A stretch of DNA of 64,000 nucleotides from JBCBKU01 sp038521345 (GTDB taxonomy: Bacteria > Pseudomonadota > Alphaproteobacteria > Rhodobacterales > Rhodobacteraceae), in contig JBCBKU010000007.1 of assembly GCA_038521345.1 (NCBI GenBank), positions 1-64,000 on the forward strand. The letters run 5' to 3'. The number at the start of each line of letters is the position of its first letter. Positions within the stretch are counted from its first letter, which is position 1. Shown one piece after another: positions 16,329-25,363 of the stretch. The notes beneath the pieces are model-generated. The model was not told where the DNA came from, searched no databases, and worked only from the letters and a program-made list of their open reading frames with translations. The position numbers were made by a program, and so were the translations under genes.

Positions 16329-17447
16329 CTAATACCCCACGGCGACTGGCAGATCGTAGCCATGGGATCGCAAAAGCGCCCGCGAGCGCGCCACGCGCAG
16401 ATCTTCGGCCATCATTTCGGCGCACATCTCTTCTGCTGTGATCTCGGGTTTCCAGCCGAGCTGCTTGCGGGCCTTGGCTGGATCACCAAGAAGCGTCTCA
16501 ACCTCGGCTGGCCGAAAATAGGCGGGGTCGACCTGAATAATCGGATCACCCGGTTTGACCGCCGCCGCGCGATCCGAGGTGACTGCGGCCGCGACCCCGA
16601 CTTCGTCCACCCCCTGCCCTTCGAACTCGATACGGATGCCGACCTCGGCCCCGGCCCACCGGATGAAGTCCCTGACCGAGTGCTGCGTGCCCGATGCGAT
16701 GACATAATCCTCGGGGTATTCCTGCTGAAGCATCATCCACTGCATCCGCACATAATCCTTGGCGTGGCCCCAGTCGCGGCGGGCATCAAGATTGCCCATC
16801 CACAGCGTGTCCTGTAATCCAAGCGCGATACTTGCGATGCCTTGGGTGATCTTGCGGGTGACGAACGTCTCGCCCCGTCGCGGGCTCTCGTGATTGAAGA
16901 GGATCCCGTTGCAGGCATACATCCCATAGGCTTCGCGGTAATTCACCGTGATCCAGTAGGCATAGAGCTTGGCGACGGCATAGGGCGAGCGGGGGTGGAA
17001 CGGTGTCGTCTCGCGCTGCGGGCTCTCGGCCACCTGACCATAAAGCTCGGATGTGGAGGCCTGATAGAACCGGGTGCGGTCTTCGAGGCCCAGAAAACGT
17101 ATCGCCTCAAGCAGGCGAAGCGTCCCGATTGCGTCCACATCGGCCGTGTATTCCGGGGCCTGGAAACTCACGGCGACATGGCTTTGCGCCCCGAGATTGT
17201 AGACCTCGTCCGGCCGGATCTCGGCCACGAGGCGCGTCAGGTTCGACGCATCCGAAAGGTCGCCATAATGCAGCTTCAGCCGGGCCCCGGGATCGTGGGG
17301 ATCTTCGTAGATGTGGTCGATCCGCTGGGTGTTGAACTGCGAGGTTCGGCGTTTCAGACCGTGAACCTCGTAGCCCTTGGACAACAGGAATTCGGCAAGA
17401 TAGCTGCCGTCCTGTCCGGTGATCCCCGTGATCAATGCACGTTTCAT
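16329..17447 (-). CDS. gmd: GDP-mannose 4,6-dehydratase
   Basis: The 372-residue product starts MKRALITGITGQDGSYLAEF, the classic Gmd N-terminus. It includes KRRTSQFNTQRIDHIY, the active-site Thr/Glu in ASTSELYG, YAVAKLYAY, and NHESPRRGETFVTRKI for GDP-mannose binding. It converts GDP-D-mannose to GDP-4-keto-6-deoxy-D-mannose using tightly bound NADP. The start is set by the family N-terminus; a longer reading upstream runs through the glycosyltransferase gene in another frame. It lies 1 bp after the upstream glycosyltransferase gene, which supports one transcript. Confidence 0.96.
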   Translation of the reverse strand: MKRALITGITGQDGSYLAEFLLSKGYEVHGLKRRTSQFNTQRIDHIYEDPHDPGARLKLHYGDLSDASNLTRLVAEIRPDEVYNLGAQSHVAVSFQAPEYTADVDAIGTLRLLEAIRFLGLEDRTRFYQASTSELYGQVAESPQRETTPFHPRSPYAVAKLYAYWITVNYREAYGMYACNGILFNHESPRRGETFVTRKITQGIASIALGLQDTLWMGNLDARRDWGHAKDYVRMQWMMLQQEYPEDYVIASGTQHSVRDFIRWAGAEVGIRIEFEGQGVDEVGVAAAVTSDRAAAVKPGDPIIQVDPAYFRPAEVETLLGDPAKARKQLGWKPEITAEEMCAEMMAEDLRVARSRALLRSHGYDLPVAVGY

Positions 17448-17448
17448 G

Positions 17449-18207
17449 TCAGGCGGCCTTTCCCATGGCGATGAATTGGCTGAGTTTTGAGGCGTTCTTT
17501 GCCAATAGCGTTCCCGCCCCTCCGATCCCGCGAGAACGGATGGCGCGGTAATCTTCGGCGCTTTTCCGGAGGATCTGGCCAATCGAACGGTTCGACGCCC
17601 CGCCAAGCTGCATGCGGACCAGGACGCGCGGCAGATAGGATGCTTGGAACCCCGCAGACCCGAAATAGCGTAATACCGCCTCGTAATCGGCCGCGATCCG
17701 GTAGCTTGTGTCAAAGCCGCCCAGCCGATCAATCACACGGCGGCGAAGAAACAGCGTCGGGTGCGGCGGCATCCAGCCGTGTCGAAGCGCACATGGCCGG
17801 AATGGTCCGGCCCGCCAGTGCCGGACAACCCGGCCCGATGGCCCGGAGGCGACATAGTCGAGATCGCCGTAGACGGCGTCCACCGACGCGTTCGAGAAGG
17901 CGCGTGCCACGTCGTCCAGCACCGCGTCATCGGCAAAAACATCGTCCGAGTGAAGAAGCCCGACCACATCTCCGCGGGCGCGGACCAGCCCCTTGTTCAG
18001 TGCATCATAGATGCCGCGGTCCGGTCCCGAGGTCAGGCGTGTCCGGGGGTCGGATTTTTCCGCAATCACCCCGAGAGTCCCATCCGAGGATCCGCCATCC
18101 ACAATCACATGTTCGTAGTCCACAAATCGCTGTGTCGCGAGACTGTCCATCGTTGCCCCCATCGTCCGGGCGCGGTTCAGGCAGGCGGTGATTATGGAAA
18201 AATACAT
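17449..18207 (-). CDS. Family 2 glycosyltransferase (WcaE-like)
   Basis: The 252-residue product is a GT-A fold glycosyltransferase of family 2. It shows the N-terminal ITACLNRARTM strand, DGGSSDGT, a SGPDRGIYDALNKGL motif and the metal-binding LLHSDD. This arrangement resembles WcaE and related colanic-acid transferases. The C-terminal part (RIAADYEAVLRYF) supplies the ED-like catalytic base region. It is cytoplasmic, without membrane segments. It probably adds one sugar of the repeat unit; given the adjacent gmd and fcl, fucose is a reasonable but unproved donor sugar. Confidence 0.87.
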   Translation of the reverse strand: MYFSIITACLNRARTMGATMDSLATQRFVDYEHVIVDGGSSDGTLGVIAEKSDPRTRLTSGPDRGIYDALNKGLVRARGDVVGLLHSDDVFADDAVLDDVARAFSNASVDAVYGDLDYVASGPSGRVVRHWRAGPFRPCALRHGWMPPHPTLFLRRRVIDRLGGFDTSYRIAADYEAVLRYFGSAGFQASYLPRVLVRMQLGGASNRSIGQILRKSAEDYRAIRSRGIGGAGTLLAKNASKLSQFIAMGKAA

Positions 18208-18219
18208 AATATCATAAAC

Positions 18220-19107
18220 CTACGTGGAAATTTTCAATCCGAGGACGGCTTCGATCGCGACTTCCGGGCGTACCCGTTCCCGGCGCATATGCGCGCGCAC
18301 TTCGCGCAGCTTCGCGTCGACGAGATAGCGGTACCAAAATCCCTGAAGCACGTGGAACGCGACGCCTTGGGGGCCGTCGAAGATGCCGCCGCGCAAGAAA
18401 AACCTGTAGAGAAAGTAAAGCGTGGCACGCATTCCGGGCGGTAGGTGGGCATAGACCCGTTCCTTGAGCATGCGTTTGGCACCCGCGCGCCCCTCGGGAC
18501 GGGGATCGGTGGCGAGGAACCCGTGCTCAAGATTCAAGAGATCCACCACCTCGCGGCTCGCATAGGCGTTGTGCTTGTCGGTCCACCACGACAGCGATTT
18601 GAGATTGTCGTCCAAAATCTCGCCCCGAAAGGGCACGACGGACCCGCTGCAGACGATGTGCTCGTCCATCCACCGGGTTTCGCAGCGACCCTCGCCGGCG
18701 CGGAAAAGGCGCACGACCCGAACCGGAAAGACACCCCCACGACGGACAGGCGCACCAAGAAAATTCATCCGTCGATTGACCGATACCCCGGCAACGGACG
18801 GGGGCAGGTTCTGCAGCCGGTCCGCGATCTCCGCGCCGAGGGCCGGCGCGACGGTCTCATCGGCGTCCAGCCGCAGGACCCAGGTCGTACCTTCGGGCAG
18901 GACCGAAAGGGCCCAGTTGAACTGCGCCGCGTAGTTCGTCCATGTGTGCCGGTGTACGATAGCACCTGCTGCCTTTGCCATGGGAACGGTTGCGTCGGTT
19001 GATCCCGAATCGACAACCAGCACCCGGTCGGCAATCCCGGTCACCGAGCGGATCGCCCGATCGATATGCGCGGCCTCGTCACGGGTCAGGATCACCGCGG
19101 TCAGCAT
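18220..19107 (-). CDS. Family 2 glycosyltransferase (WaaE-like)
   Basis: The 295-residue product begins MLTAVILTRDEAAHIDRAI, followed by VVDSGSTDAT and the divalent-metal motif LRLDADETV. This is the pattern of the WaaE/LgtF type of GT2 enzymes. A basic, aromatic C-terminal region (ATLYFLYRFFLRGG) may be a membrane-facing helix. The start overlaps the stop of the upstream methyltransferase gene by a few bases, consistent with one operon. Its sugar specificity is not visible. Confidence 0.87.
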   Translation of the reverse strand: MLTAVILTRDEAAHIDRAIRSVTGIADRVLVVDSGSTDATVPMAKAAGAIVHRHTWTNYAAQFNWALSVLPEGTTWVLRLDADETVAPALGAEIADRLQNLPPSVAGVSVNRRMNFLGAPVRRGGVFPVRVVRLFRAGEGRCETRWMDEHIVCSGSVVPFRGEILDDNLKSLSWWTDKHNAYASREVVDLLNLEHGFLATDPRPEGRAGAKRMLKERVYAHLPPGMRATLYFLYRFFLRGGIFDGPQGVAFHVLQGFWYRYLVDAKLREVRAHMRRERVRPEVAIEAVLGLKIST

Positions 19108-19742
19108 CCGGGTTTCTCCGCCATGGCGATCATCGATTTCGCAAAGGGCGGCACGCGCCCGATGCGGTCGAACCGAACGACCTTGAGCCCCGCTTCCTCA
19201 AGCAGCGTGCCAAGGGTTGCGCGTGACCAGAACTTGATATGTCCATGGTCCCAGAGTGCCGTGAAGTGGCGATCCATACGCCCGCTGAGCGACAGCGCGA
19301 GATTTTTCCAGTATCCGTGATACGGCGTTGAGAGGATCGCCGTTCCGCCGGGTTCCAGAAGATCGGCCAGCGTCCGGGCGAAGGACCGGGGGGCATATAC
19401 ATGCTCGATCACCTCCAGACTGATGACCACCGGGAACCGGCCGAAACGGGCGGCAAGGTTATCGTATCCAGACCCGGTGTGGACCGAGAGGCCGGGGTGG
19501 TAGACGCGGGCGGCCGCCACCCCGTCGGCCGAAGGATCGACCCCGGTCACGGTCCATCCCGCGCCAGCCAGGCTTGCGCCAATCGCCCCGTTTCCGCAGC
19601 CGAGATCGAAGAGACGCCGCGAACCGGTCGCATCCAGTCCGTTCAGGCACCGCCGCAGGGCCGGCAGGAGATACCGATGCGACGTGTTCAGCGCCCCATT
19701 CTCATACCGGTAACCTTCGATGTCTCGAAGATGGGTGGTCAC
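19101..19742 (-). CDS. Class I SAM-dependent methyltransferase
   Basis: The 213-residue product has LFDLGCGNGAIGASLA (SAM motif I), GVDPSADG (acidic end of the next strand), ISLEVIEHV and LEPGGTAILSTPY, a clear Ubie/COQ5-like small-molecule methyltransferase pattern. The start is a GTG that overlaps the acetyltransferase stop by 4 bp; longer readings upstream are non-coding. In an exopolysaccharide operon it could O-methylate a sugar of the repeat unit or a lipid-linked intermediate (inference). Confidence 0.83.
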   Translation of the reverse strand: MTTHLRDIEGYRYENGALNTSHRYLLPALRRCLNGLDATGSRRLFDLGCGNGAIGASLAGAGWTVTGVDPSADGVAAARVYHPGLSVHTGSGYDNLAARFGRFPVVISLEVIEHVYAPRSFARTLADLLEPGGTAILSTPYHGYWKNLALSLSGRMDRHFTALWDHGHIKFWSRATLGTLLEEAGLKVVRFDRIGRVPPFAKSMIAMAEKPGC

Positions 19743-20296
19743 ATGTGTCTCCTGACGATTCGGGCCGGATTTCCGGCGGCGGTGGTTCGGGCGGGAATAT
19801 CGCGGACGGCCACGGCGCGAGCGCCAAGGATCGACCCATCGCCCAGGTTGACGCCGGGCCCCACGAAGGCGTCGGCACAGACCCATGCGTCCCGCCCGAT
19901 ACGGATCGGTGCCCGGACCAACGGCCGGTCGGGTCGACCGAGGTCATGCGTGCCGGCGCAGAGATGCGCGCCCTGGCTGACGGTCGAGCGGGCTCCGATC
20001 CGCAACGGTCCAAGACTGTAAAGGATCGCGGCGTCCCCCACGGCGGCCTCGTCACCGATCTCCAGCATCCAGGGAATGGCGATCCGGACACTCGGATAGA
20101 CGTGGACCCCCTGCCCGATCCGCGCGCCAAAAAGGCGCAGCAGCGCGCGCCGCCATCCCCAGGCCGGTCGCGGCGACAGGGCGAAAACTGGACCTGCCAA
20201 TGCCCAGAGCAGACGTCCCGCCCGCTCCCGCCGGGTCCAAGACGAAGTCCGGCGATTGGCGGCGACGTCAAGATATGGCGGCGCGGCGTCGGTCAT
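19739..20296 (-). CDS. WcaF-type hexapeptide acetyltransferase
   Basis: The 185-residue product has the left-handed beta-helix pattern of hexapeptide acyltransferases. IGDEAAVGDAAIL, IGARSTVSQGAHLCAGTHDL and IGRDAWVCADAFVGPGVNLG are followed by AAGNPARIVRR, the usual C-terminal end. The GTHD motif supplies the catalytic His found in WcaF-like colanic-acid acetyltransferases. It probably transfers acetyl from acetyl-CoA to a sugar hydroxyl. Its start (MTDAAPPY) overlaps the stop of the upstream GT4 gene by 4 bp. Confidence 0.87.
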   Translation of the reverse strand: MTDAAPPYLDVAANRRTSSWTRRERAGRLLWALAGPVFALSPRPAWGWRRALLRLFGARIGQGVHVYPSVRIAIPWMLEIGDEAAVGDAAILYSLGPLRIGARSTVSQGAHLCAGTHDLGRPDRPLVRAPIRIGRDAWVCADAFVGPGVNLGDGSILGARAVAVRDIPARTTAAGNPARIVRRHM

Positions 20297-21432
20297 GCGG
20301 CCCGGACCCTCGGGTCCCGATCGAGCAGGCGGGCGTACAGGTCTGCATGCTGGCGGGCCACGCCATCCCAACTGAATGCGCGTGCCACCAGGGCCCGGCC
20401 GCGGGCTCCGATCTCCGCAAGATCCGGGCGCACCAGCGCGGCCCGTAGATCCCGCGCCAATTCGGCGGGATCCGCGCTCAGCGGGAGCGACGCACCAGCC
20501 GCACGGCCTTCCGGCAGATGGCAGGCCTCGGTCAAGAGCGTGGGCAGACCCGCGGCCCAGGCTTCAAGCGCGGCGATCGGTTGCCCTTCCGAGGCCGAGG
20601 GGAGGACGAAGGCGGATGCGCTGGCCAGCGTCGCGGCCTTCTCCGCTCCGAAAACCGGGCCAAGAAAGACAATTGGTGCCCGGGCGTTGCGCGCCATGGT
20701 ACGCAATCTGGCGCTGTAGTCCGGTGCGCCCCACCCTGCGATCCGCAGTTCCCAACCCGGACAGAATGACGCCACCTGCCCCCACGCGCTGATCAATTGC
20801 TCAAGGCCTTTTTTCGGATGGAGCCGACCGAGGAACAGAAGGCCCTTCGGTTCTTGGCATGCGCGACTGTCGAGGCGTGGTGGCGCCGGATCGACGCCAT
20901 TGCCGATAACCTCGATCCGCGCACCCGGGACAACGTTCGCGATCTCGTTTGCTTCGGCGGCCGTCAGCGCCTGAAGACAGGCCGCCTGCGCAAGATTGGC
21001 CCGCTCGTAGGCAAGCGCCGCCACCCGTTTTTTGGCCCGCGACCGGGACAGCGCCCAGGTGCTCAGCATGCCCCGGGGCGCAATCACCACCGGTCCACCG
21101 GTCCGCCGCCCCCAATCCCGCACGGACGCCGAGAAACCCTGCCAGATGCCGTGCTGGTGAATGACGTCATGGTTCCCCGCCCTGAGCGCCCGGCCGAGAC
21201 CACGGGCAAAGCCCCAGGGTGCAGGACCGACGGGTGGAAAAAGCTGCGGGACGAGTGGTGCCCAATCGCCAAACGTGTCGACGTCTTCGCGCAGGCCCGG
21301 CGCGTAGATTGTCACACGATGCCCGGCCCGCTGCAGTTCTTGCGCGGACCGGCGCACCGAGGTGAAGAGCCCGCCCGCATTCTGCGTTACGGATCCCAGC
21401 ACGACCCCGATAGAGAACCGCCGCATGGTCAT
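20293..21432 (-). CDS. Family 4 glycosyltransferase
   Basis: The 379-residue product has the two Rossmann-like halves of GT-B enzymes. The N-terminal part contains GSVTQNAGGLFTSV and DVIHQHGIW. The C-terminal half shows LLFLGRLHPKKGLEQLI and a VLPSASEGQPIAALEAWAAGLP stretch, in which Glu-x7-Glu is the donor-binding signature of family 4. ATG 21432 overlaps the stop of the upstream acyltransferase gene by 4 bp. The donor and acceptor sugars are not known. Confidence 0.88.
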   Translation of the reverse strand: MTMRRFSIGVVLGSVTQNAGGLFTSVRRSAQELQRAGHRVTIYAPGLREDVDTFGDWAPLVPQLFPPVGPAPWGFARGLGRALRAGNHDVIHQHGIWQGFSASVRDWGRRTGGPVVIAPRGMLSTWALSRSRAKKRVAALAYERANLAQAACLQALTAAEANEIANVVPGARIEVIGNGVDPAPPRLDSRACQEPKGLLFLGRLHPKKGLEQLISAWGQVASFCPGWELRIAGWGAPDYSARLRTMARNARAPIVFLGPVFGAEKAATLASASAFVLPSASEGQPIAALEAWAAGLPTLLTEACHLPEGRAAGASLPLSADPAELARDLRAALVRPDLAEIGARGRALVARAFSWDGVARQHADLYARLLDRDPRVRAA

Positions 21433-22031
21433 GCCACGGCCTCGACCGAGTGGCGTTCGGAGGCGGTCATGCGCCGGTCAAGCCCCCCCGAAGGTCCGAG
21501 ATGTCGTTTCACCTTGGCCGGAGCGCCAGCGACCAGAACGCCGGGCGGCACATCGCCCTTGACCACGCTGTTGGCACCGACGACCGCGCCTTCTCCAATC
21601 CGTGTGCCGGGTCCGATATAGCAGCCCCGTCCGATCCAGACATTGTCACCGATGGAGATTGGCGCAGCACGAAAACCCGTCTCGGCGACGGAACGGCCCG
21701 GCGCGGGAATGTGTTCTTGATCGCGGATCGAGGTGAATTCGCCGATGCGAACCCCCCGGCCAATCCAGATCGACGCCGACGCGACCACATGGCAACCGGT
21801 GTTGAGAAGCGCCCCTGCCCCGATATCGATCCGGGCCTGCCGCGCGGTTTGCATGAACACGTCCCGTTTGAGGACCGCACCCGCCTGGACGAAGATGCGC
21901 GAGAAGGGCCGCGCCACCCGCAAGCCCCGGTGGATCCGCACACCCGGACCGACACGGGCGAGCAGGAGGGGCGCGAATCCGCGCAGGACAAGCGCCCTCA
22001 ACCGGGCCGGCCAGTGCCAGATCTCAGGCAT
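21429..22031 (-). CDS. Hexapeptide-repeat acyltransferase
   Basis: The 200-residue product shows isoleucine-rich hexad repeats over residues 60-170 (IGAGALLNTGCHV, IWIGRGVRIGEF, IGDNVWIGRGCYIGPGTRIG) and ends its core with VLVAGAPAKVKRHLG. The family transfers acetyl or other acyl groups to hydroxyls or amines. RDQEHIPAPG occupies the position where relatives carry the catalytic His. It is the second acyltransferase in the locus, so the polymer may carry two acyl substitutions. It overlaps the sulfotransferase-like gene by 8 bp. Confidence 0.83.
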   Translation of the reverse strand: MPEIWHWPARLRALVLRGFAPLLLARVGPGVRIHRGLRVARPFSRIFVQAGAVLKRDVFMQTARQARIDIGAGALLNTGCHVVASASIWIGRGVRIGEFTSIRDQEHIPAPGRSVAETGFRAAPISIGDNVWIGRGCYIGPGTRIGEGAVVGANSVVKGDVPPGVLVAGAPAKVKRHLGPSGGLDRRMTASERHSVEAVA

Positions 22032-22812
22032 TCGTCATCCTCTCCTGTCTTGGGCACGGCAAACCTCGCGGTGCAGCCGCGTCCGGGTCGGGCATGGCTG
22101 CCGCCCGAAGCTCGCCGTGAAGCGCTCGGGCCGCGGCCCGCAGCGTGGCCAGTTCAGGCGCGGCTTGAGCATCTCGAAGGCGCGCCCGTTCAGCCATGCG
22201 GCGCGCGTGAAAAGCCGTGTCTCGGTCGGATGAATATCGAGGCGCGTGTCCGGTCCGGGCATAGCTGATCCTGTCGCGCTTGCGCGCAACGGCCTCGGCG
22301 AAGGCGGGGCTTGGGGCGGGACAGCGAAACCGCGTTCCGAACTTGGCGTTCACGGCCGCGGCCACTGCTCCGTAGTCCCGGATAACGAGCGTGAACGGGG
22401 CCACCACCACATGCGCACCGATCCCGGTGAGGGGGCGGTGAAAGGCCAGCCAGTCCTCGTAGAGCGTGGCAAATGTCATGCCCGTGCCATGGGCCTCTTT
22501 CCACGACAGGATTGCCGCGTCGGGTTCGCGCAACAAAAGCACCGCCGGACAGCCAAAGCGCACGGCCTGCAAGAATTGTGCCGGCGCGTGGGTGTGATGG
22601 GCCAGTCGATAACCGTGGTCCGCCCCCTCGGCCACGTGGAACGCGGCCTCGGTCGTCGAATTCGCCGAACGCGGGAAGCCATCGATGACCAGATCCGTTC
22701 TCGACCTCACGAATTGCGTGTTTCCGGTCAGGCGGGCCACGGCCCCGTATAGCACCGGGCGCCGCGCAATCGGGCGGCGCATTGCGTGGCGAAGCGGCGA
22801 TGCAGGTGTCAT
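22024..22812 (-). CDS. Sulfotransferase-like protein
   Basis: The 262-residue product contains DGFPRSANS at residues 44-52, matching the 5'-phosphosulfate loop of PAPS-dependent sulfotransferases. LLLREPDAAILSWKEA follows, resembling the 3'-phosphate-binding motif with its conserved Arg and Ser. The C-terminal 60 residues are alanine- and arginine-rich. If active it would place sulfate on the exopolysaccharide or on a lipid-linked oligosaccharide. No PAPS synthesis genes lie in the window. Short overlaps with both neighbours place it firmly in the operon. Confidence 0.68.
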   Translation of the reverse strand: MTPASPLRHAMRRPIARRPVLYGAVARLTGNTQFVRSRTDLVIDGFPRSANSTTEAAFHVAEGADHGYRLAHHTHAPAQFLQAVRFGCPAVLLLREPDAAILSWKEAHGTGMTFATLYEDWLAFHRPLTGIGAHVVVAPFTLVIRDYGAVAAAVNAKFGTRFRCPAPSPAFAEAVARKRDRISYARTGHAPRYSSDRDTAFHARRMAERARLRDAQAAPELATLRAAARALHGELRAAAMPDPDAAAPRGLPCPRQERMTNA

Positions 22813-24110
22813 GCCGTCACCCCCCGCAGCGGCATTTCCGGCGCCGCAAGCGCCCGGGTGAGGACCCAGCGAAGCGGAAGCACCAGCGGGAGAATCATCA
22901 AGAGCGCGTAGCCCTCGTGGGTGAGCGACACCACGCCGGCGGACAAGAGCGGCGCAACCACCGACAGATCAGCCAGCGATCCCTCGAGACCACGGCGCAG
23001 ATGCCGTCCCACGATCCACGCATTCAGTGCAAAAACGCATATGCCGAGGAACGCGAAGTCTGCGAAGGGCTGGGCAAATCCGGTGGCCGTTGTTCCGAGC
23101 TTCCATTCCGCACCGTACTGGGTCACCAGGGCCGACATGCGCGGCAGATCGAACGCCATCGCCGCCTTCGTATCGGCACCCACAAACTGCCCGGGAACCC
23201 ACCGAAAGACGAGCGCGTTCCAAAGATGCCCGCCCCAACCGAACTGGGCTCCGTCAAACAGGCCCTGAAGACTGAGCGCTCCGTTGGTCACCTCGTAGAT
23301 ATCGCGACCCGCGCGATTACGCCCGACCGCGATCCAGTCAATCCGGGCGAGATCTTCCCATGATGGAAAGACGAGGGTGGCCGACCCGTCAGCGCTGACC
23401 CGGTAGCCGGAATTGCGCCGGACCTCGTGAACAACGTTGACGAACAGAAATGCCGCCGGGAGCACGGCCAGAAGCGCGCGGCGGGGCGGTGCCCACCCTC
23501 TTGCCGCCCAAAGAGCGAGGCAGAGCGCCGTTACGACTTCGAAGACCGAGGTCCGCTTGAACTGGACCACAAGTTCCTGGCCGTAGCATCCAAGGGCCAG
23601 GGCCAGGACCGCGGCCGTCAGAACGTTGAACCGGAGGAGGCACAGGGTCGCCGCCAAGAACAGCGCGACGGGGTTCAGCGCCGCCAGCGTCCGCAGGATC
23701 GTGACAAGGCCGGACGGTTGACGCGAGGCAAGATTGGCCGCCGGCTGGTTCGATATGGCGATCTGGACGCAGGCGGCAAGAAGCACGAGAGCAACCGCCG
23801 TCCCAAGCAATGCGCCGAACCGGTCCAAAGCGCCCATCCGCAAAGTCTCGGGTGGTGCGGCGCTCACGCGGGCAAGGTTCCATCCCAACGCCGTCATTCC
23901 AAGAGCACCGCCGGCCAGACCCACGAGAAGGCCGAGACCGGCCGGCGGCAGCCCCGCCGGAAGGGCGGCGAAAAGTTGCGGCAACAACCAGATCGCGTAG
24001 ATGACCGCGGCCTGAAACGGCAATGTCACAACCCCCAGGCGCGACTTTCCAAGCGCAAGAATCGCAACACCGAGGGTGCCCGCCATCAGGACGAGGAGAG
24101 CCGCGATCAT
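22809..24110 (-). CDS. Polytopic membrane protein, probable polysaccharide polymerase (Wzy-like)
   Basis: The 433-residue product has about eleven hydrophobic segments and a large hydrophilic loop (residues 225-350) rich in aromatic and charged residues (FPSWEDLARIDW, QFGWGGHLWNALVFRW). That topology is typical of Wzy-type repeat-unit polymerases, whose sequences are poorly conserved. I recognise no specific family. It starts at ATGA, overlapping the stop of the GT4 gene, and sits between that gene and the sulfotransferase. A second ligase/polymerase candidate lies at 31720, so the two may divide polymerisation and ligation. Confidence 0.6.
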   Translation of the reverse strand: MIAALLVLMAGTLGVAILALGKSRLGVVTLPFQAAVIYAIWLLPQLFAALPAGLPPAGLGLLVGLAGGALGMTALGWNLARVSAAPPETLRMGALDRFGALLGTAVALVLLAACVQIAISNQPAANLASRQPSGLVTILRTLAALNPVALFLAATLCLLRFNVLTAAVLALALGCYGQELVVQFKRTSVFEVVTALCLALWAARGWAPPRRALLAVLPAAFLFVNVVHEVRRNSGYRVSADGSATLVFPSWEDLARIDWIAVGRNRAGRDIYEVTNGALSLQGLFDGAQFGWGGHLWNALVFRWVPGQFVGADTKAAMAFDLPRMSALVTQYGAEWKLGTTATGFAQPFADFAFLGICVFALNAWIVGRHLRRGLEGSLADLSVVAPLLSAGVVSLTHEGYALLMILPLVLPLRWVLTRALAAPEMPLRGVTA

Positions 24111-25363
24111 GACCGACCCCCTTCGACATGGTCGAGGGCGTCCAGCAGGATCCGGGCAACGCTTTCCGGGCGGTAGGCCTCGGCCCTGCGCCGCGCCGCG
24201 TCCGACATCTGCGCACGACGCCCCCGGTCGCCAACGATCTTTGTCATGGCATGCGCGAGTGCCTGTGGGTTGTTCGGGGGCACAATCAGGCCTGACACCC
24301 CGTGAACGACGGGCGTACCGGCCGCTTGCGTTGCGACAACCGGAACCCCGGCGGCCATCGCTTCGACCGCAACAGCCGGCATGCCCTCGGCAAGTGAGGG
24401 AAGCACCAGAATGTCGGCCCGGGCATATTCCGCCGCAAGTCTTGCTGCCGGTACGTGACCAAGGAGCGTTGCACCGCATAGATCGGGATGGGCGCAGAGC
24501 GCCCTTGGGAGTTGCCCCGCGACCACGAGATGAAGAGGCACGGCCGCCATGCGGATGGATGGCGCCAGATCGGGCAGACCTTTCCGCAGGGGATCGGATC
24601 CCACGAAGAGGACCCGGCCCGGTTCCGTGGCCGTGGCCGGGGCGCCGGACCGCGCGACAGGATAGGGGACCTCGCGCGCGCGGGCCGGGTCGAACCCGGG
24701 GATCGTCTCAAGGCCCTGCAGGACGGCCGTCGAAGGATAGAAGATCCAGTCGGCCACCGCGACCAGACGGGCGTAGTGCTCTTCGAAACGCCGGATCTCC
24801 CGTTCAGAGGGGGCGCCGTCCGCCCAGTCTGGATGGCGGCGGGCAGCATCCGCCACGGTCCGCAGTGCCGTCGGCGTCACGGCGATATCAACGATGATAG
24901 GGACGCCTGACCGACGGAATCGGGCAAGGGCCGCGGCGCCGCCTCCGCCATCGACGGCCAGAAGACTGGTGGGACGGGGCCACCGCGCGGACGAGACCAG
25001 TGCAGCTCGGCCAAGGGCCGCGTTCTGGGCCAAACGCGCGCGCATATGTCCCGCGCCAGTAACACGACATCCGGCACGGAGGATGTCGGGGCCCGGCGCA
25101 ACCGCTAAGAGATCCGGGGCCAGAGGTGCGCGGCGGCGCGCCAGTGCGGCGCGGAGGCGGGAAAAAACACGGCTTGCCAGTACCATTGCGGGCCCGGGCG
25201 ATTGCCCGGCCGCGAGGGCGGTGGTTGTCTGAAAGAATGCCAGCCGGTCGGCTTCAGCCAGCATGGCCGGAAAGGCATATCCATGTCGGGCACCGGCCTG
25301 GATGACCAGGGTGCGAGACGTGGCGGGCCTGGCCGAACCGCGAGAGAGATCCTCATGTCTCAT
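24107..25363 (-). CDS. Family 4 glycosyltransferase
   Basis: The 418-residue product is a GT-B glycosyltransferase. Around residue 270 it shows RVLFVGSDPLRKGLPDL, followed by ILVLPSLAEGMPAVAVEAMAAG with the family 4 E-x7-E motif, and GLIVPPNNPQALAHAM, a typical C-terminal segment. The N-terminal domain is divergent. Its start (MRHED) overlaps the flippase stop by 4 bp. A much longer minus-strand frame across this gene and the flippase exists but is not the biological reading, because the flippase is encoded in another frame. Confidence 0.87.
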   Translation of the reverse strand: MRHEDLSRGSARPATSRTLVIQAGARHGYAFPAMLAEADRLAFFQTTTALAAGQSPGPAMVLASRVFSRLRAALARRRAPLAPDLLAVAPGPDILRAGCRVTGAGHMRARLAQNAALGRAALVSSARWPRPTSLLAVDGGGGAAALARFRRSGVPIIVDIAVTPTALRTVADAARRHPDWADGAPSEREIRRFEEHYARLVAVADWIFYPSTAVLQGLETIPGFDPARAREVPYPVARSGAPATATEPGRVLFVGSDPLRKGLPDLAPSIRMAAVPLHLVVAGQLPRALCAHPDLCGATLLGHVPAARLAAEYARADILVLPSLAEGMPAVAVEAMAAGVPVVATQAAGTPVVHGVSGLIVPPNNPQALAHAMTKIVGDRGRRAQMSDAARRRAEAYRPESVARILLDALDHVEGGRS